From positions 1 to 14,289 of the forward strand of contig DMNE01000139.1 in assembly GCA_003453735.1 (NCBI GenBank): DNA of 14,289 bases, in the 5' to 3' direction. The DNA comes from Nitrospiraceae bacterium. GTDB taxonomy: Bacteria > Nitrospirota > Thermodesulfovibrionia > Thermodesulfovibrionales > UBA9159. Both the position numbers and the translations under genes were made by a program. Shown piece by piece: positions 5,536-13,784 of the stretch; the first letter of the stretch is position 1, and every line of letters starts with the position of its first letter. The notes beneath the pieces were generated by a model. The model was given only the letters and a program-made list of their open reading frames with translations, was not told the origin of the DNA and searched no databases.

Positions 5536-7212
5536 TCATCTTCGGCTTTTTATTGTTTTCACAACCTCCCCGATCACTACCTTTACCGTCTCCTTTGTCC
5601 TTCTGACCTTGATCTCCACGAGGCCTTCTCTGAGGTTCTTCTCCCCGAGGATAATATGGCTTGGAATTCCGATTAAATCAGCGTCCTTAAACTTGACGCC
5701 TGCCCTTTCATCACGGTCGTCGATCAAAACTTCGATGCCCTCACCTCTTAGGTCATCGTAAAGTTTCCCGGAAATCTCAATGGTCTTTGCATCCTTCATA
5801 TTGAGAGGCAGTATCTCCACCTCAAAGGGAGCAATACTGCTGGGCCAAACAATGCCGTCCTTGTCGTTGTTCTGTTCGATAGCCGCTGCCGCTATCCTTG
5901 CAGGCCCTATGCCGTAACTACCCATAATAATGGGCCGTTCCTGACCGTTTTCGTCAAGAAAAAATGCTTTTAACGGATTTGAATATTTCGTGCCAAGCTT
6001 GAAAATGTTGCCGATTTCGATAACTCGCTCAATGCGCAACTCATTGCCGCATGAAACACATAAGTCACCTGCCCTGGCAATATGGATGTCATACCATTCT
6101 GGTGAGAAGTCTCTTCCTGCCTGCATACCCTTGATGTGATACTGTGGTCGGTTTGCCCCGCCGACGTATGATCCTTCTTTCAGGCAATTATCTGAAATGA
6201 TTCTGATCTTGTGTCCTATGGGGCCGATGAATCCCGCCTCAACCCCGAGTATCTCTTTCACTTCTGCCTTCTGTGCCGGCCTGTGATTACCGATTATCGC
6301 AGCAAGCTTCTTTTCATGGAGTTCCTGATCCCCTCTCACCAAGGCAAGTACAGGACCGTCATCACTGATGACCAGAATGCTCTTGATAAAATAAGCAGGC
6401 TCCAACTTTAAGAAATTTGAAACTTCTTGGACTGTCCTTTTCTCAGGTGTATGTACCTCCTCCAACAGCCAGTTTTGGGCTTCATTCTTCCGGGGCAGTG
6501 AGCGTGCAAGCTCAACATTAGCTGCATATCCGCACCTTTCGCACAGAGCAATCTCGTCTTCTCCAGCCGGGCTGGGCGCCATGAATTCGTGGGCCGTTGC
6601 GCCACCCATCATACCGGGATCCGATTCCACCTGGTAGAATGTTAACCCACACCTCCTGAATATGCGGTGATACGCCTCTGCATGGAGCTGATAACTCTTT
6701 TCAAGACCATCGGGAGAGGAATCAAAGCTGTAGCTATCCTTCATAATAAATTCTCTCGTGCGCAACACTCCGCTCTTCGGCCTTGCCTCGTCCCTCAGTT
6801 TTGTCTGTATCTGATACCACAGTTGGGGAAGATCCCGATAAGATCGAATCTCCCTTGCCGCAAGCCATGTTACGATTTCCTCATGGGTCATCCCCAGGCA
6901 CATATCCCGGCCTGTGCGGTCCTTCAGCCTGAACATCTCGTCACCTATGACGTCCCACCTCCCTGTCTGCTGCCATATCTCCGCGGGATGAAGCACAGGC
7001 ATTGAGATCTCCTGAGCGCCAATCCCCGCCATCTCTTCTTTCAAGATCGCATGGATCCTATTGAGGACTCGCCAGCCCAGGGGAAGGAATATATAGAGTC
7101 CTGCAGCAAGCTGCCGGACATATCCGCCTCTGAGCATCAATTGATGGCTTACGGCCTCGGTATCAGCTGGAGTTTCCCTTAGAGTGGGGATAAACATTTT
7201 CGAAAAGAGCAT
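5536..7212 (-). CDS. proS: Prolyl-tRNA synthetase, bacterial type with editing domain
   Basis: ProS charges tRNA-Pro with proline. The 558-residue protein has the bacterial layout: a class II catalytic core, an inserted editing domain and a C-terminal anticodon-binding domain. Visible motifs are MTHEE near residue 110, motif 2 (RDEARPKSGVLRTREF) near 140-155, the editing insert with LVRGDQELHEKK, and motif 3 with GSYGIGPAR. Pairs CERC and CVSC bracket the editing insert. The C-terminus (IDDRDERAGVKFKDADLIGIP) is typical. I chose the ATG at 7212-7210 because a strong Shine-Dalgarno (aaggagg) lies 7 bases upstream; a GTG at 7245 would add 11 residues. It is probably monocistronic, as the thiamine promoter follows. 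Confidence 0.96.
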   Translation of the reverse strand: MLFSKMFIPTLRETPADTEAVSHQLMLRGGYVRQLAAGLYIFLPLGWRVLNRIHAILKEEMAGIGAQEISMPVLHPAEIWQQTGRWDVIGDEMFRLKDRTGRDMCLGMTHEEIVTWLAAREIRSYRDLPQLWYQIQTKLRDEARPKSGVLRTREFIMKDSYSFDSSPDGLEKSYQLHAEAYHRIFRRCGLTFYQVESDPGMMGGATAHEFMAPSPAGEDEIALCERCGYAANVELARSLPRKNEAQNWLLEEVHTPEKRTVQEVSNFLKLEPAYFIKSILVISDDGPVLALVRGDQELHEKKLAAIIGNHRPAQKAEVKEILGVEAGFIGPIGHKIRIISDNCLKEGSYVGGANRPQYHIKGMQAGRDFSPEWYDIHIARAGDLCVSCGNELRIERVIEIGNIFKLGTKYSNPLKAFFLDENGQERPIIMGSYGIGPARIAAAAIEQNNDKDGIVWPSSIAPFEVEILPLNMKDAKTIEISGKLYDDLRGEGIEVLIDDRDERAGVKFKDADLIGIPSHIILGEKNLREGLVEIKVRRTKETVKVVIGEVVKTIKSRR

Positions 7213-7284
7213 AGGATGTCCTCCTTGGATCTCATATTCGCACACAATTAAGTCCCTTTAAAATAAGCACTTGCCTCCCCGATT

Positions 7285-7290
7285 ATTATA
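7285..7290 (-). promoter_or_regulatory. Possible -10 box of the proS promoter
   Basis: A perfect TATAAT lies on the minus strand 73 bases before the proS ATG. The sequence 17 bases upstream (tttctt) is a poor -35 box, so this is a weak or activator-dependent promoter at best. The leader between would contain a G-rich run (ggggagg) at 7280-7274. Confidence 0.4.
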
Positions 7291-7555
7291 CAGCCCACTA
7301 TTTGTAAAAGAAAGAATAAGTTCTTGCTTTTTCTAGGCCGGAACCTACCGCGCAGTGAAAGCTCCATTGCCAACGGGGGGACAGGCCTTCCGAAGAAAAC
7401 TCCCCGCTCCAGGAAAGAGCAGCTTCAGATTCGGTGCTCCACTTTTGACGGCCTGACTGTTTCCACTCTGACTCGTAAGTTATACGGAGCATATTTCTTA
7501 TGTAAGAAAGCATCGCTGTAGAAAGTCCATGAACGGCAGAGCCGAATCGACAGGC
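7291..7555. other. Intergenic stretch with no recognised gene
   Basis: Short open frames exist on both strands, but none has a convincing ribosome binding site or family resemblance. A small palindrome (ttcttatgtaagaa) occurs near 7494-7507, and gagcc/ggctc arms pair near 7539-7557. I see no tRNA or known RNA motif. Confidence 0.35.
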
Positions 7556-7717
7556 TCAGTTAAGGTGGGAGAAATGTGGCCGTAAGCACTCTTTCCTCTG
7601 ATGATCTTCCTTCCGACCCGACACTCTTATTTCCTTTCTGATTGTACTTTCCGCGCTTGTGGACATTGCCGGCGGCATTGAGAAACTCTCGGCGGTGTCC
7701 TGCCTCTTTCTGCACAT
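7556..7717 (-). CDS. Possible 53-residue basic protein
   Basis: A short frame starts at an ATG at 7717-7715, preceded at ideal distance by aaggag, the best ribosome binding site in this intergenic region, and ends in TGA. The product starts MCRKRQDTAESFSMPP and is rich in Arg, Lys and Ser, with no hydrophobic core. I recognise no family. It begins about 50 bases after the stop of the cysteine-rich gene and could be co-transcribed. The Shine-Dalgarno is the only real support, and chance is quite possible. Confidence 0.22.
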   Translation of the reverse strand: MCRKRQDTAESFSMPPAMSTSAESTIRKEIRVSGRKEDHQRKECLRPHFSHLN

Positions 7718-7767
7718 GATAGCTCCTTGTTTGCCATAACGCCCGGGTAGTGTTACAGACCGCCCAT

Positions 7768-7929
7768 CTAATATTTAAGAAAGAGCGGCTTATGGACTTT
7801 TGACTCCTTATTTTTTTTTATTGTTTTAGAGACCGTGCAGCGGCACATGGAGCAGCGGGACTCGCTGCACCATTGGCAGAAGGTACAGTCACAGCAGGAA
7901 TGCTTTTTCTGAGCGTCCTTTTTATCCAT
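7768..7929 (-). CDS. Small cysteine-rich protein
   Basis: From the ATG at 7929 the product has 53 residues, eight of them Cys packed in residues 12-31 (C12, C13, C15, C18, C21, C26, C29, C31), with the core CDCTFCQWCSESRCSMCRC. The pattern CX2CX2C...CX2CXC suggests binding of zinc or an iron-sulfur cluster. Flanks are strongly basic (KKDAQKKH before; KTIKKNKESKVHK after). There is no signal peptide. A GTG at 7971 would add 14 residues (QILLKYLYSRTQK). Neither start has a clear Shine-Dalgarno. It lies about 55 bases beyond the terminator of the acs operon, so it is probably a separate unit. I believe similar tiny cysteine-rich proteins occur in anaerobes, but I cannot name a characterised family. 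Confidence 0.55.
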   Translation of the reverse strand: MDKKDAQKKHSCCDCTFCQWCSESRCSMCRCTVSKTIKKNKESKVHKPLFLKY

Positions 7930-7982
7930 TTTTTGCGTACGAGAATAGAGATATTTTAACAAAATCTGCACTTCGGGCTCAC

Positions 7983-8016
7983 AAAAAAGGCGCTATAGCC
8001 AAACTATAGCGCCTTT
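7983..8016 (-). terminator. Intrinsic terminator of the acs operon
   Basis: A perfect 10-bp stem (ggcgctatag with ctatagcgcc) and five-base loop is followed on the minus strand by six T. It begins about 30 bases after the acsA stop. Three A-T pairs extend the stem, so it may work weakly in the other direction too. Confidence 0.9.
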
Positions 8017-8044
8017 CCATTGCTTCTCAACCTACTTTACTTTC

Positions 8045-10051
8045 TTAGTATATCCCTATATGTGGTTTAGCCGCTTTTTCAATGTCGCGGCGTGCGGCCA
8101 TATCCATCAGCACCTTTTCTGTAGCAAATTTGCCCTGCTCATATTTCTTCAGTTTTAATGCAACCCTCGCCTTATCGATGTAATCGAGGGCCATGGCAAG
8201 GATCTTCTCTGGATCAGGCTCAAAGTGGAGACTACCCTTGAACCGTTCAAACCAGACCTCGGTCATTATCCTCGTGACTTCTTTACTCGCCTCAACCGGT
8301 GAGTCACCTCCAAAGATTACTGGCACACCCGATGCTGCAAAGTAACATCCGATTGCAATAGCCTTCTCGGACATCCATTCCGGAGCGATCCCGACAGCTG
8401 GCATACCCCCGATTTCGTCCGACAGGCCGCCCTCTTCCGCCATTGCGCTCGCAATGGTAAGGATCCTCGAGTTATCTACGCACGAGCCGAGGTGGAGGAT
8501 CGGCGGTATGCCGATCGCCTCGCAAACCTCCCTCAGTCCGGGTCCCGCATTTTCAAGCGCCATTTCGGGTGTCAGGTAACCTGATGAGCCGCACGCAGCA
8601 GATCCGCATCCGGTTGATACGATCAGGACATCGTTCTTGATCAGCTCAGTGGCCAGGAATTGATGAAGTCCCGTGGAAGGCACTCTCGGATTATCGCACC
8701 CTGCAAGGCCGACGACGCCACGGATTCTCCCAGCCATAATCGCGTCGTTGAGCGGCCTGAAAGACCCCCTCCATCTCCCGCCCTGCATGTATTCTATATA
8801 CTCGTGCGAGAACCCTGCGATCACCGGGAATTTTTCGGTGATATGCTCACCTTTGGTCTTTCTGTTTGTGTAGTTATCGATCGCTATCTTCACGATCTCC
8901 CGAGCGACTTCTTTCGCTCTATGCTCATCGAACTGAACGTGTATCGCACCCTGTATCTTGGCCTTTTCAGAGGTGGTGATGATCTTGGTATGGAACTTTT
9001 TCGAAAGTTCCGTAATTGCCGGCATAATGCACTGTACGTCGACTGAGAGCGCATCCACGAGACCGGTCATGATCCCGAGCTCTTGGTTGGTAAAACCGCC
9101 TGCCGTCGGTATCGCATGTCTCATGAGGATTTCATTGGCCGTACAGCACATTCCGCCAAGGTTTATTCCTTTTGCGCCTTTTGATTTTGCGTATGCTATC
9201 ATCTCGGGTTCCGAAACCACATCAACAATCATCTCTGCGAGGAGAGGCTCGTGACCATGGACGACGAGATTCACTTCGTCCTCCTTGAATATACCAAAAC
9301 TCGCCTCTGCCTTCACCGGCATAGGCGTACCGAAGAGGATGTCGGTGATATCGGTGGATATCATACACCCGCCCCATCCGTCTGCAAGTGAGGTTCGCAA
9401 CCCCTGAAGGAGGAGATGGTCAGGGTCATGGTCGACGCCGATATTGGTACGGTGCATCGTCTCGACGACCTCCCTGTCTATGCCTCTCGGGGCAATACCC
9501 CATTTTTTCCATCTTTCCTGTGTCTTTTTAGGAGCTCGCTTCAGAAAATAGAGCTCACCCTTGCCCTGTCTGCCGAAATCCTCGATCAGTTTCGTAGCAA
9601 CATCCCGGGCAACATCATTCACAGGCCTTCCCTCGAATTCCACATCGAGATAGCCTGCTACCCGATAAAGCTTTCTCACATCCTTTATTTTGAAGTCCTT
9701 CGCCTCACCGTTAGCGACGTCGAGCAGGGTGAATGCCATGCCCCTGGCATGGTCGGAATGAGCAGATGTGCCTGCCGCTATCATCCTCAGGAGATTCCTC
9801 GCAGCGATAGTCGGAAGAGTCGCACCACATATACCCCTCGCCTCTTCCTCGGCATTTTTTCCGACAAATCTGCATGGTCCCATGTGGCATACCTTGCAGC
9901 ACGCGCCCGGTGCTCCGATTGGACAGGGCTTCATCTTATCTGCCCTCTCAAAACAGGTCTCTATCTTATGCTCAGCGCCCCACTCTACGATTTTTTCAGC
10001 CTCCGGGTTCGCGCTCTTCATCTTTGCCACTTTTTTTGTTTCTTTATCCAT
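8045..10051 (-). CDS. acsA: Ni-dependent carbon monoxide dehydrogenase, CODH/ACS beta subunit
   Basis: This enzyme interconverts CO2 and CO at the Ni-Fe-S C-cluster and passes CO to AcsB. The 668-residue length fits the Moorella AcsA size class. By comparison with C. hydrogenoformans CODH-II, the D-cluster cysteines are C43 and C51; the B-cluster C52, C55, C60 and C75; the C-cluster ligands H267, C303, C341, C452, C482 and C524. The catalytic lysine is K563 in MSEKAIAIG. The spacing between C482 and C524 is 42, shorter than the 50 of CODH-II. The ATG at 10051 is preceded by ggaggtcagg; the upstream TTG at 10063 lies within that Shine-Dalgarno and is unlikely. It is last in the acs operon, 84 bases after acsB and before a strong terminator. 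Also named cooS. Confidence 0.97.
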   Translation of the reverse strand: MDKETKKVAKMKSANPEAEKIVEWGAEHKIETCFERADKMKPCPIGAPGACCKVCHMGPCRFVGKNAEEEARGICGATLPTIAARNLLRMIAAGTSAHSDHARGMAFTLLDVANGEAKDFKIKDVRKLYRVAGYLDVEFEGRPVNDVARDVATKLIEDFGRQGKGELYFLKRAPKKTQERWKKWGIAPRGIDREVVETMHRTNIGVDHDPDHLLLQGLRTSLADGWGGCMISTDITDILFGTPMPVKAEASFGIFKEDEVNLVVHGHEPLLAEMIVDVVSEPEMIAYAKSKGAKGINLGGMCCTANEILMRHAIPTAGGFTNQELGIMTGLVDALSVDVQCIMPAITELSKKFHTKIITTSEKAKIQGAIHVQFDEHRAKEVAREIVKIAIDNYTNRKTKGEHITEKFPVIAGFSHEYIEYMQGGRWRGSFRPLNDAIMAGRIRGVVGLAGCDNPRVPSTGLHQFLATELIKNDVLIVSTGCGSAACGSSGYLTPEMALENAGPGLREVCEAIGIPPILHLGSCVDNSRILTIASAMAEEGGLSDEIGGMPAVGIAPEWMSEKAIAIGCYFAASGVPVIFGGDSPVEASKEVTRIMTEVWFERFKGSLHFEPDPEKILAMALDYIDKARVALKLKKYEQGKFATEKVLMDMAARRDIEKAAKPHIGIY

Positions 10052-10135
10052 CCTGACCTCCAAAACGTTACAGATTTTTTTTCGAGACTCCGATTAAGAC
10101 TAGGCCCTTAACCTGAGCTACTCCACTAGTATATA

Positions 10136-12334
10136 TTATATCATTGGATCCATGCTTAACGCAGGATGTCCCACCTGAGTGAGAAACTCCAAGAGTTTCT
10201 CTGAATCCTCACAGATCGTCTCATCAGCTATTTTGTCGAGGAGGCCAGGGACGCCTGCCGCTTCTTCGGTCTTCCTGAAGTCCTCGGCAATCCTTTCCTT
10301 AAGCCCCTTCGGCATCCATACAATCCGCTTTAACCCTCCATCTCCGTAAAGGAATTTCTTGCTCGATATGAAGTTCACTCCTACCCCCATGAAGCCGGGT
10401 GTCTGAGCCCCACCCCCAACGGTCCCTGCGAGTGTCGAAAACTTCATCCCAATCGGTGTCATGCCGGTAAATCCTCTATTTACGATCATCACCCCATTTG
10501 CCTCCGGGATGATCGCAATAATACACTCGAAACAACCGCATGATGTCATGGGGTTCTCCATGATCGTGTAAAGGTTGAGCGTCTCAACCGCACCGCCTGT
10601 GGCCTTTTTCAGGTATTCATCGGCTCCGGTGTACCGGCCAAATTTTGGGTCAAGACATTCACCCTTCGTTATCGGCTGGTTGCCACCGGTGGGGTCTATC
10701 TCGAAGGCTGCCTTTCCATCAAGCCAGTTATAAGCACCACACAAGCCTAGCCTTTCAGGCGTTATCACACAGACATGGCTTGGCGCAAAAGACTGACAGA
10801 GCAAGCACGAATAGAATGTGTCCACTGCTTCGTCAGTAAGACTCCCAAGGCGCAGGTCACGCTCACGATAAGCGATCCTCGCTTCATCAAGCCTTCCCTT
10901 AACATCCTTTTCATCAACATACAGGGTCACCTGAACCTTATCCACAATCGACCTGAAACGGTGATGGGTCATTGTGGCATTCAATATCCCGAGATGCTCG
11001 AGGGTAAACCCTTCTTTCTTCGCAGCATTGCTGATCCTCACCCAGTTAATGTCACGCTGGCCCATGTGCCAAATACCTTGGGCCTCGTTGATGTTGGAGT
11101 GTATTTTCCTTTCGATAACGGATTCAAAATCCTTCTGCATCTTTCTTCCGGCAACCTCGATAAGGATACCGAGGGGCATCTGTCCGCCTGCCTCGTACCG
11201 TTGCTGCCAGTTCTCACCGATCACGATGATTTTATTGTCTTCAATCTCATCAAGTTCTCTCATCCTTACCCATTCAAAGGCAGCAGTCCTCTGCCCGCCG
11301 AACTCAATAAAGGTGTCTTCCTTCCGTATTCTCTCGCCTTCGAAGGCAGGTCCGTATGCAACAGGAATAGGCGGCTTTTCGACGGTGATCTTGAGTCCCC
11401 TCATCTCTATCGCCTTCTGTGCGATCTTGCTATGATCAAATTCTTTATCCACCTCTTCATACGTACAGACCCCGGTAGGATGGATGACGGGGATATCTGT
11501 GTCACCAATCGCTGGGAACCCCATATTAATGGCGCCTGCCCCGGTTGTCCATTTGATGTCATCCAGTTCTCCCAGGACAATGGCAAAGGCAAAAACCCTA
11601 TCCTTCTGGTATTTCAGGTGCTCCTTGAAGTCTCCCGGCTTTTTGCCACCGAAGATAAGGGAGGCCCTAATCGCCCAGTCAAGGGCATAGAGAGTATGTT
11701 CCGTATCGGGACCGAGGGGGACGATTCGGGTATCCCACCCCAGTTGAACCCCTTTTCTCAAGAGCTGCTTTGTCACGGAATCGCCCTTGTATTGCCCTGA
11801 AAGAAAGGTGAGGATATTCTTTTCCTGCAGTTCTCTGACGATGGTGACGGCTATGTCATCGCTGGGAGCTGCTCCGATAATTGCCGCGAAGCCCGGCATC
11901 GTCCCGTCAACAAGCTGAATACCGAGATTCCTCTGGATAGTGTCTGAGATAAAGCCATTATAAACATAACCAGTCTCAGGGTCCTTGCAAGGCTCAAGAC
12001 CAGAAATATACCGAAGCGCCAAGATAATTTCTTCCGCAAATAGCGTGGCCATGCCGGAGTCAAGAGCCTCGCCTAGGTATGGTTTCCAGATATGCTCCTC
12101 AGGCTCATCATGAAGGAGCTCCTTTGCAAACCCGAGTCCGACCTTCATATCCCCGAGGGTCTTCACCGGAAAAGCGGTCATCGCGTAAATCATGGGAAGA
12201 TGGAAAGCGGTATCGGGGAACTCGAATACATAGTCCTTCCCCTTTTCATTTATGGCCTTTTCAAGCATCGTTTCGGCCTGCGCCACAAGTTTGTTTGCAC
12301 CTCTAATCGCCGCTGTGGCTATTAACTTAGACAT
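10136..12334 (-). CDS. acsB: Acetyl-CoA synthase, CODH/ACS alpha subunit
   Basis: AcsB joins a methyl group from the corrinoid Fe-S protein, CO from the CODH and CoA into acetyl-CoA at the A-cluster. The 732-residue protein is the full bacterial form, with the N-terminal CODH-contacting domain (Moorella about 729). A-cluster ligands are C510, C513, C522 and C532 for the 4Fe-4S cubane and C599-G-C601 for the distal nickel; their spacing equals that of Moorella C506, C509, C518, C528, C595 and C597, shifted by four. The ATG follows ggaggtcagg, the same ribosome binding site as acsA. It follows acsC by 97 bases, a gap that holds a possible promoter and operator. Confidence 0.97.
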   Translation of the reverse strand: MSKLIATAAIRGANKLVAQAETMLEKAINEKGKDYVFEFPDTAFHLPMIYAMTAFPVKTLGDMKVGLGFAKELLHDEPEEHIWKPYLGEALDSGMATLFAEEIILALRYISGLEPCKDPETGYVYNGFISDTIQRNLGIQLVDGTMPGFAAIIGAAPSDDIAVTIVRELQEKNILTFLSGQYKGDSVTKQLLRKGVQLGWDTRIVPLGPDTEHTLYALDWAIRASLIFGGKKPGDFKEHLKYQKDRVFAFAIVLGELDDIKWTTGAGAINMGFPAIGDTDIPVIHPTGVCTYEEVDKEFDHSKIAQKAIEMRGLKITVEKPPIPVAYGPAFEGERIRKEDTFIEFGGQRTAAFEWVRMRELDEIEDNKIIVIGENWQQRYEAGGQMPLGILIEVAGRKMQKDFESVIERKIHSNINEAQGIWHMGQRDINWVRISNAAKKEGFTLEHLGILNATMTHHRFRSIVDKVQVTLYVDEKDVKGRLDEARIAYRERDLRLGSLTDEAVDTFYSCLLCQSFAPSHVCVITPERLGLCGAYNWLDGKAAFEIDPTGGNQPITKGECLDPKFGRYTGADEYLKKATGGAVETLNLYTIMENPMTSCGCFECIIAIIPEANGVMIVNRGFTGMTPIGMKFSTLAGTVGGGAQTPGFMGVGVNFISSKKFLYGDGGLKRIVWMPKGLKERIAEDFRKTEEAAGVPGLLDKIADETICEDSEKLLEFLTQVGHPALSMDPMI

Positions 12335-12363
12335 CCTGACCTCCTCTTTCTTGAATGGTTTAT

Positions 12364-12391
12364 TTTATACAATTAATACTGTATAAATCAA
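12364..12391 (-). promoter_or_regulatory. Possible internal promoter with a perfect inverted repeat before acsB
   Basis: The repeat TTTATACA, eight bases, TGTATAAA (12364-12387) is a perfect dyad. On the minus strand a -35-like TTGATT (12391-12386) and a -10-like TATAAA (12369-12364) are 16 bases apart and overlap both arms. A regulator bound to the dyad would block this promoter. The acsB ATG is about 30 bases downstream. The sequence is AT-rich, so chance symmetry must be considered; it differs from the FNR consensus. The regulator is unknown. Confidence 0.45.
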
Positions 12392-12431
12392 TTTTGACGT
12401 TTCCAGAAACTGTTCTCTTTCTGAAGGCCTC

Positions 12432-13772
12432 TTAAGAGCGAGACTTCAAAAACGCGGGCAAAGCATTCGCCTCCCGGGGTCCAACAGTGACCTTCCATCC
12501 AGGAAGTTTCTCTTCTATTGCTCCGCTCAGTATTGCAACATATCCAGGAATGATCAATTCCTTATGCTTTATGTCTTTTTCGACGCCGCTGTCCTGAATA
12601 AATTGAGCGATTTTTGATGCGCTGAATTTGCCTGCCGCCCATCCCGTCAAGACCGATAATCCCTCGCAATCCATGACAGCGAGTCTACTCGGAACCTTGC
12701 TGTTTTCCACCTCTCCTGATACTATAAAATACGTGAGGGAAAAGTTGGTCGTTATCATTAACGGGGCATCCGGACTGGCCTCTCCGATTTTATAAACCTT
12801 TTGTTCCACCTGCATCGGCACTTGCGGATCCGTATAGATATTCTGTCTCAGGGTAAAAAGAGCAAGGTTTTTCCATTTTTCGATACTGCTCATTACGACC
12901 AGAGAAGAATACTTGGTTACTCCGAGAGCGGCGACCAGCATCTCAAGCATATGGTCATCCCTTTGAGCAAAGGTTATCACCGGATAGCCCAATGCCTTGA
13001 AGTTCTTCTTTATAGCCGCTCTCCGGGCCAGGGTATTGCCTGCGAGTATCTCCTTTGCGGTCCGCGAGCCGGAATCGACGACCATATCCTCAACACCGAG
13101 GCTCTTTATCTTCTCAGTAAGGGATGAGAGCGCTTCGAGTCCCTTCGCATACACACCCAGAGGCACTTTATAGGTCTTAGCCAACCCAGCCATGGCATCG
13201 GCATTGGACTCATCTGCACCGTACAGCAGAGGCCTTTTATCTGCAGCGGCTTTAAGCGCGGCCTCTGCTGCGGCTGGATTGCTTGTTGCGATGATGAGGG
13301 GAACTGCAGGGGCTTTGGACAGAATCGTCCTGACAGCGCCTTCGAACTTGCCCGCGTCACCTGACGTATTACTCAAAAATATGGCATCAATCCTCAATTT
13401 TTGGCCGACTCTGTCTATCTCCGACGCTACGACTTCTTCAACAATCTTGGTAATCTCGGGCTCTGATAAAGAGTCCTTTATTTCGACAGCAAAGACACAG
13501 GGGTTCACGAACTTTTTCTCATGCCTAAAGAGCACGGTCTCCTCGCCCATCTTAACAGCCTTTTCACCCGAACCGAGACTAATAGGTCGGACAGGAGGTG
13601 CAGACGCTTCTCCGAGGAGCCTCTTTGCATCTTCTGAAACATCAGGACATGCATCGAGAGATGCCTGCCGCTGGGCAAGCTTCATCGCAAATGCAAGACA
13701 TGTTGGATGACCGCATTTCTTACAATTGGTCTTCGGTAGCAATTTAAATATTTCGACGCCTGTTAAAGCCAT
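12432..13772 (-). CDS. acsC: Corrinoid iron-sulfur protein large subunit (CODH/ACS gamma)
   Basis: The AcsC/AcsD heterodimer carries the methyl group on a cobamide from methyltetrahydrofolate to acetyl-CoA synthase. The protein has 446 residues. The N-terminal 4Fe-4S module is C17, C20, C25 and C42 (NCKKCGHPTC then CPDVS), matching Moorella numbering exactly; it reductively reactivates Co(II). A TIM barrel follows, then a C-terminal corrinoid-binding domain with NFSLTYFIVSGEV and MDCEGLSVLTGWAAGK. The ATG has a good Shine-Dalgarno (gggagg) and is 12 bases after the acsD stop, so the two subunits are tightly coupled. After its stop comes a short region with possible promoter signals before acsB. 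Confidence 0.96.
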   Translation of the reverse strand: MALTGVEIFKLLPKTNCKKCGHPTCLAFAMKLAQRQASLDACPDVSEDAKRLLGEASAPPVRPISLGSGEKAVKMGEETVLFRHEKKFVNPCVFAVEIKDSLSEPEITKIVEEVVASEIDRVGQKLRIDAIFLSNTSGDAGKFEGAVRTILSKAPAVPLIIATSNPAAAEAALKAAADKRPLLYGADESNADAMAGLAKTYKVPLGVYAKGLEALSSLTEKIKSLGVEDMVVDSGSRTAKEILAGNTLARRAAIKKNFKALGYPVITFAQRDDHMLEMLVAALGVTKYSSLVVMSSIEKWKNLALFTLRQNIYTDPQVPMQVEQKVYKIGEASPDAPLMITTNFSLTYFIVSGEVENSKVPSRLAVMDCEGLSVLTGWAAGKFSASKIAQFIQDSGVEKDIKHKELIIPGYVAILSGAIEEKLPGWKVTVGPREANALPAFLKSRS

Positions 13773-13784
13773 ATCCGTCCTCCC

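Noticed and set aside
7230..7280. A 12-codon leader frame (GTG at 7270) before proS, as a possible attenuator peptide
   Set aside because: It contains no proline codons, the G-rich run is only three bases from the GTG, and no terminator/antiterminator pair follows.
7590..7625. gggtcggaaggaag on the minus strand, similar to the conserved tip of bacterial SRP RNA
   Set aside because: The flanking bases do not form the SRP helix 8 internal loops, and the downstream cagcc-type strand is missing; the segment also lies inside a possible small ORF.
9416..10111. A 231-codon plus-strand frame opposite the start of acsA
   Set aside because: Shadow of the acsA coding sequence; it has no recognisable domain and runs over the acsA ribosome binding site.
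10775..11800. A 341-codon plus-strand open frame opposite acsB
   Set aside because: It is antisense to a protein whose active-site residues are all in place; it has no family resemblance and arises from codon bias of acsB.
12364..12387. Dyad before acsB as an FNR/CRP-type site
   Set aside because: The arms (TTTATACA/TGTATAAA) do not match TTGAT-N4-ATCAA or TGTGA-N6-TCACA.
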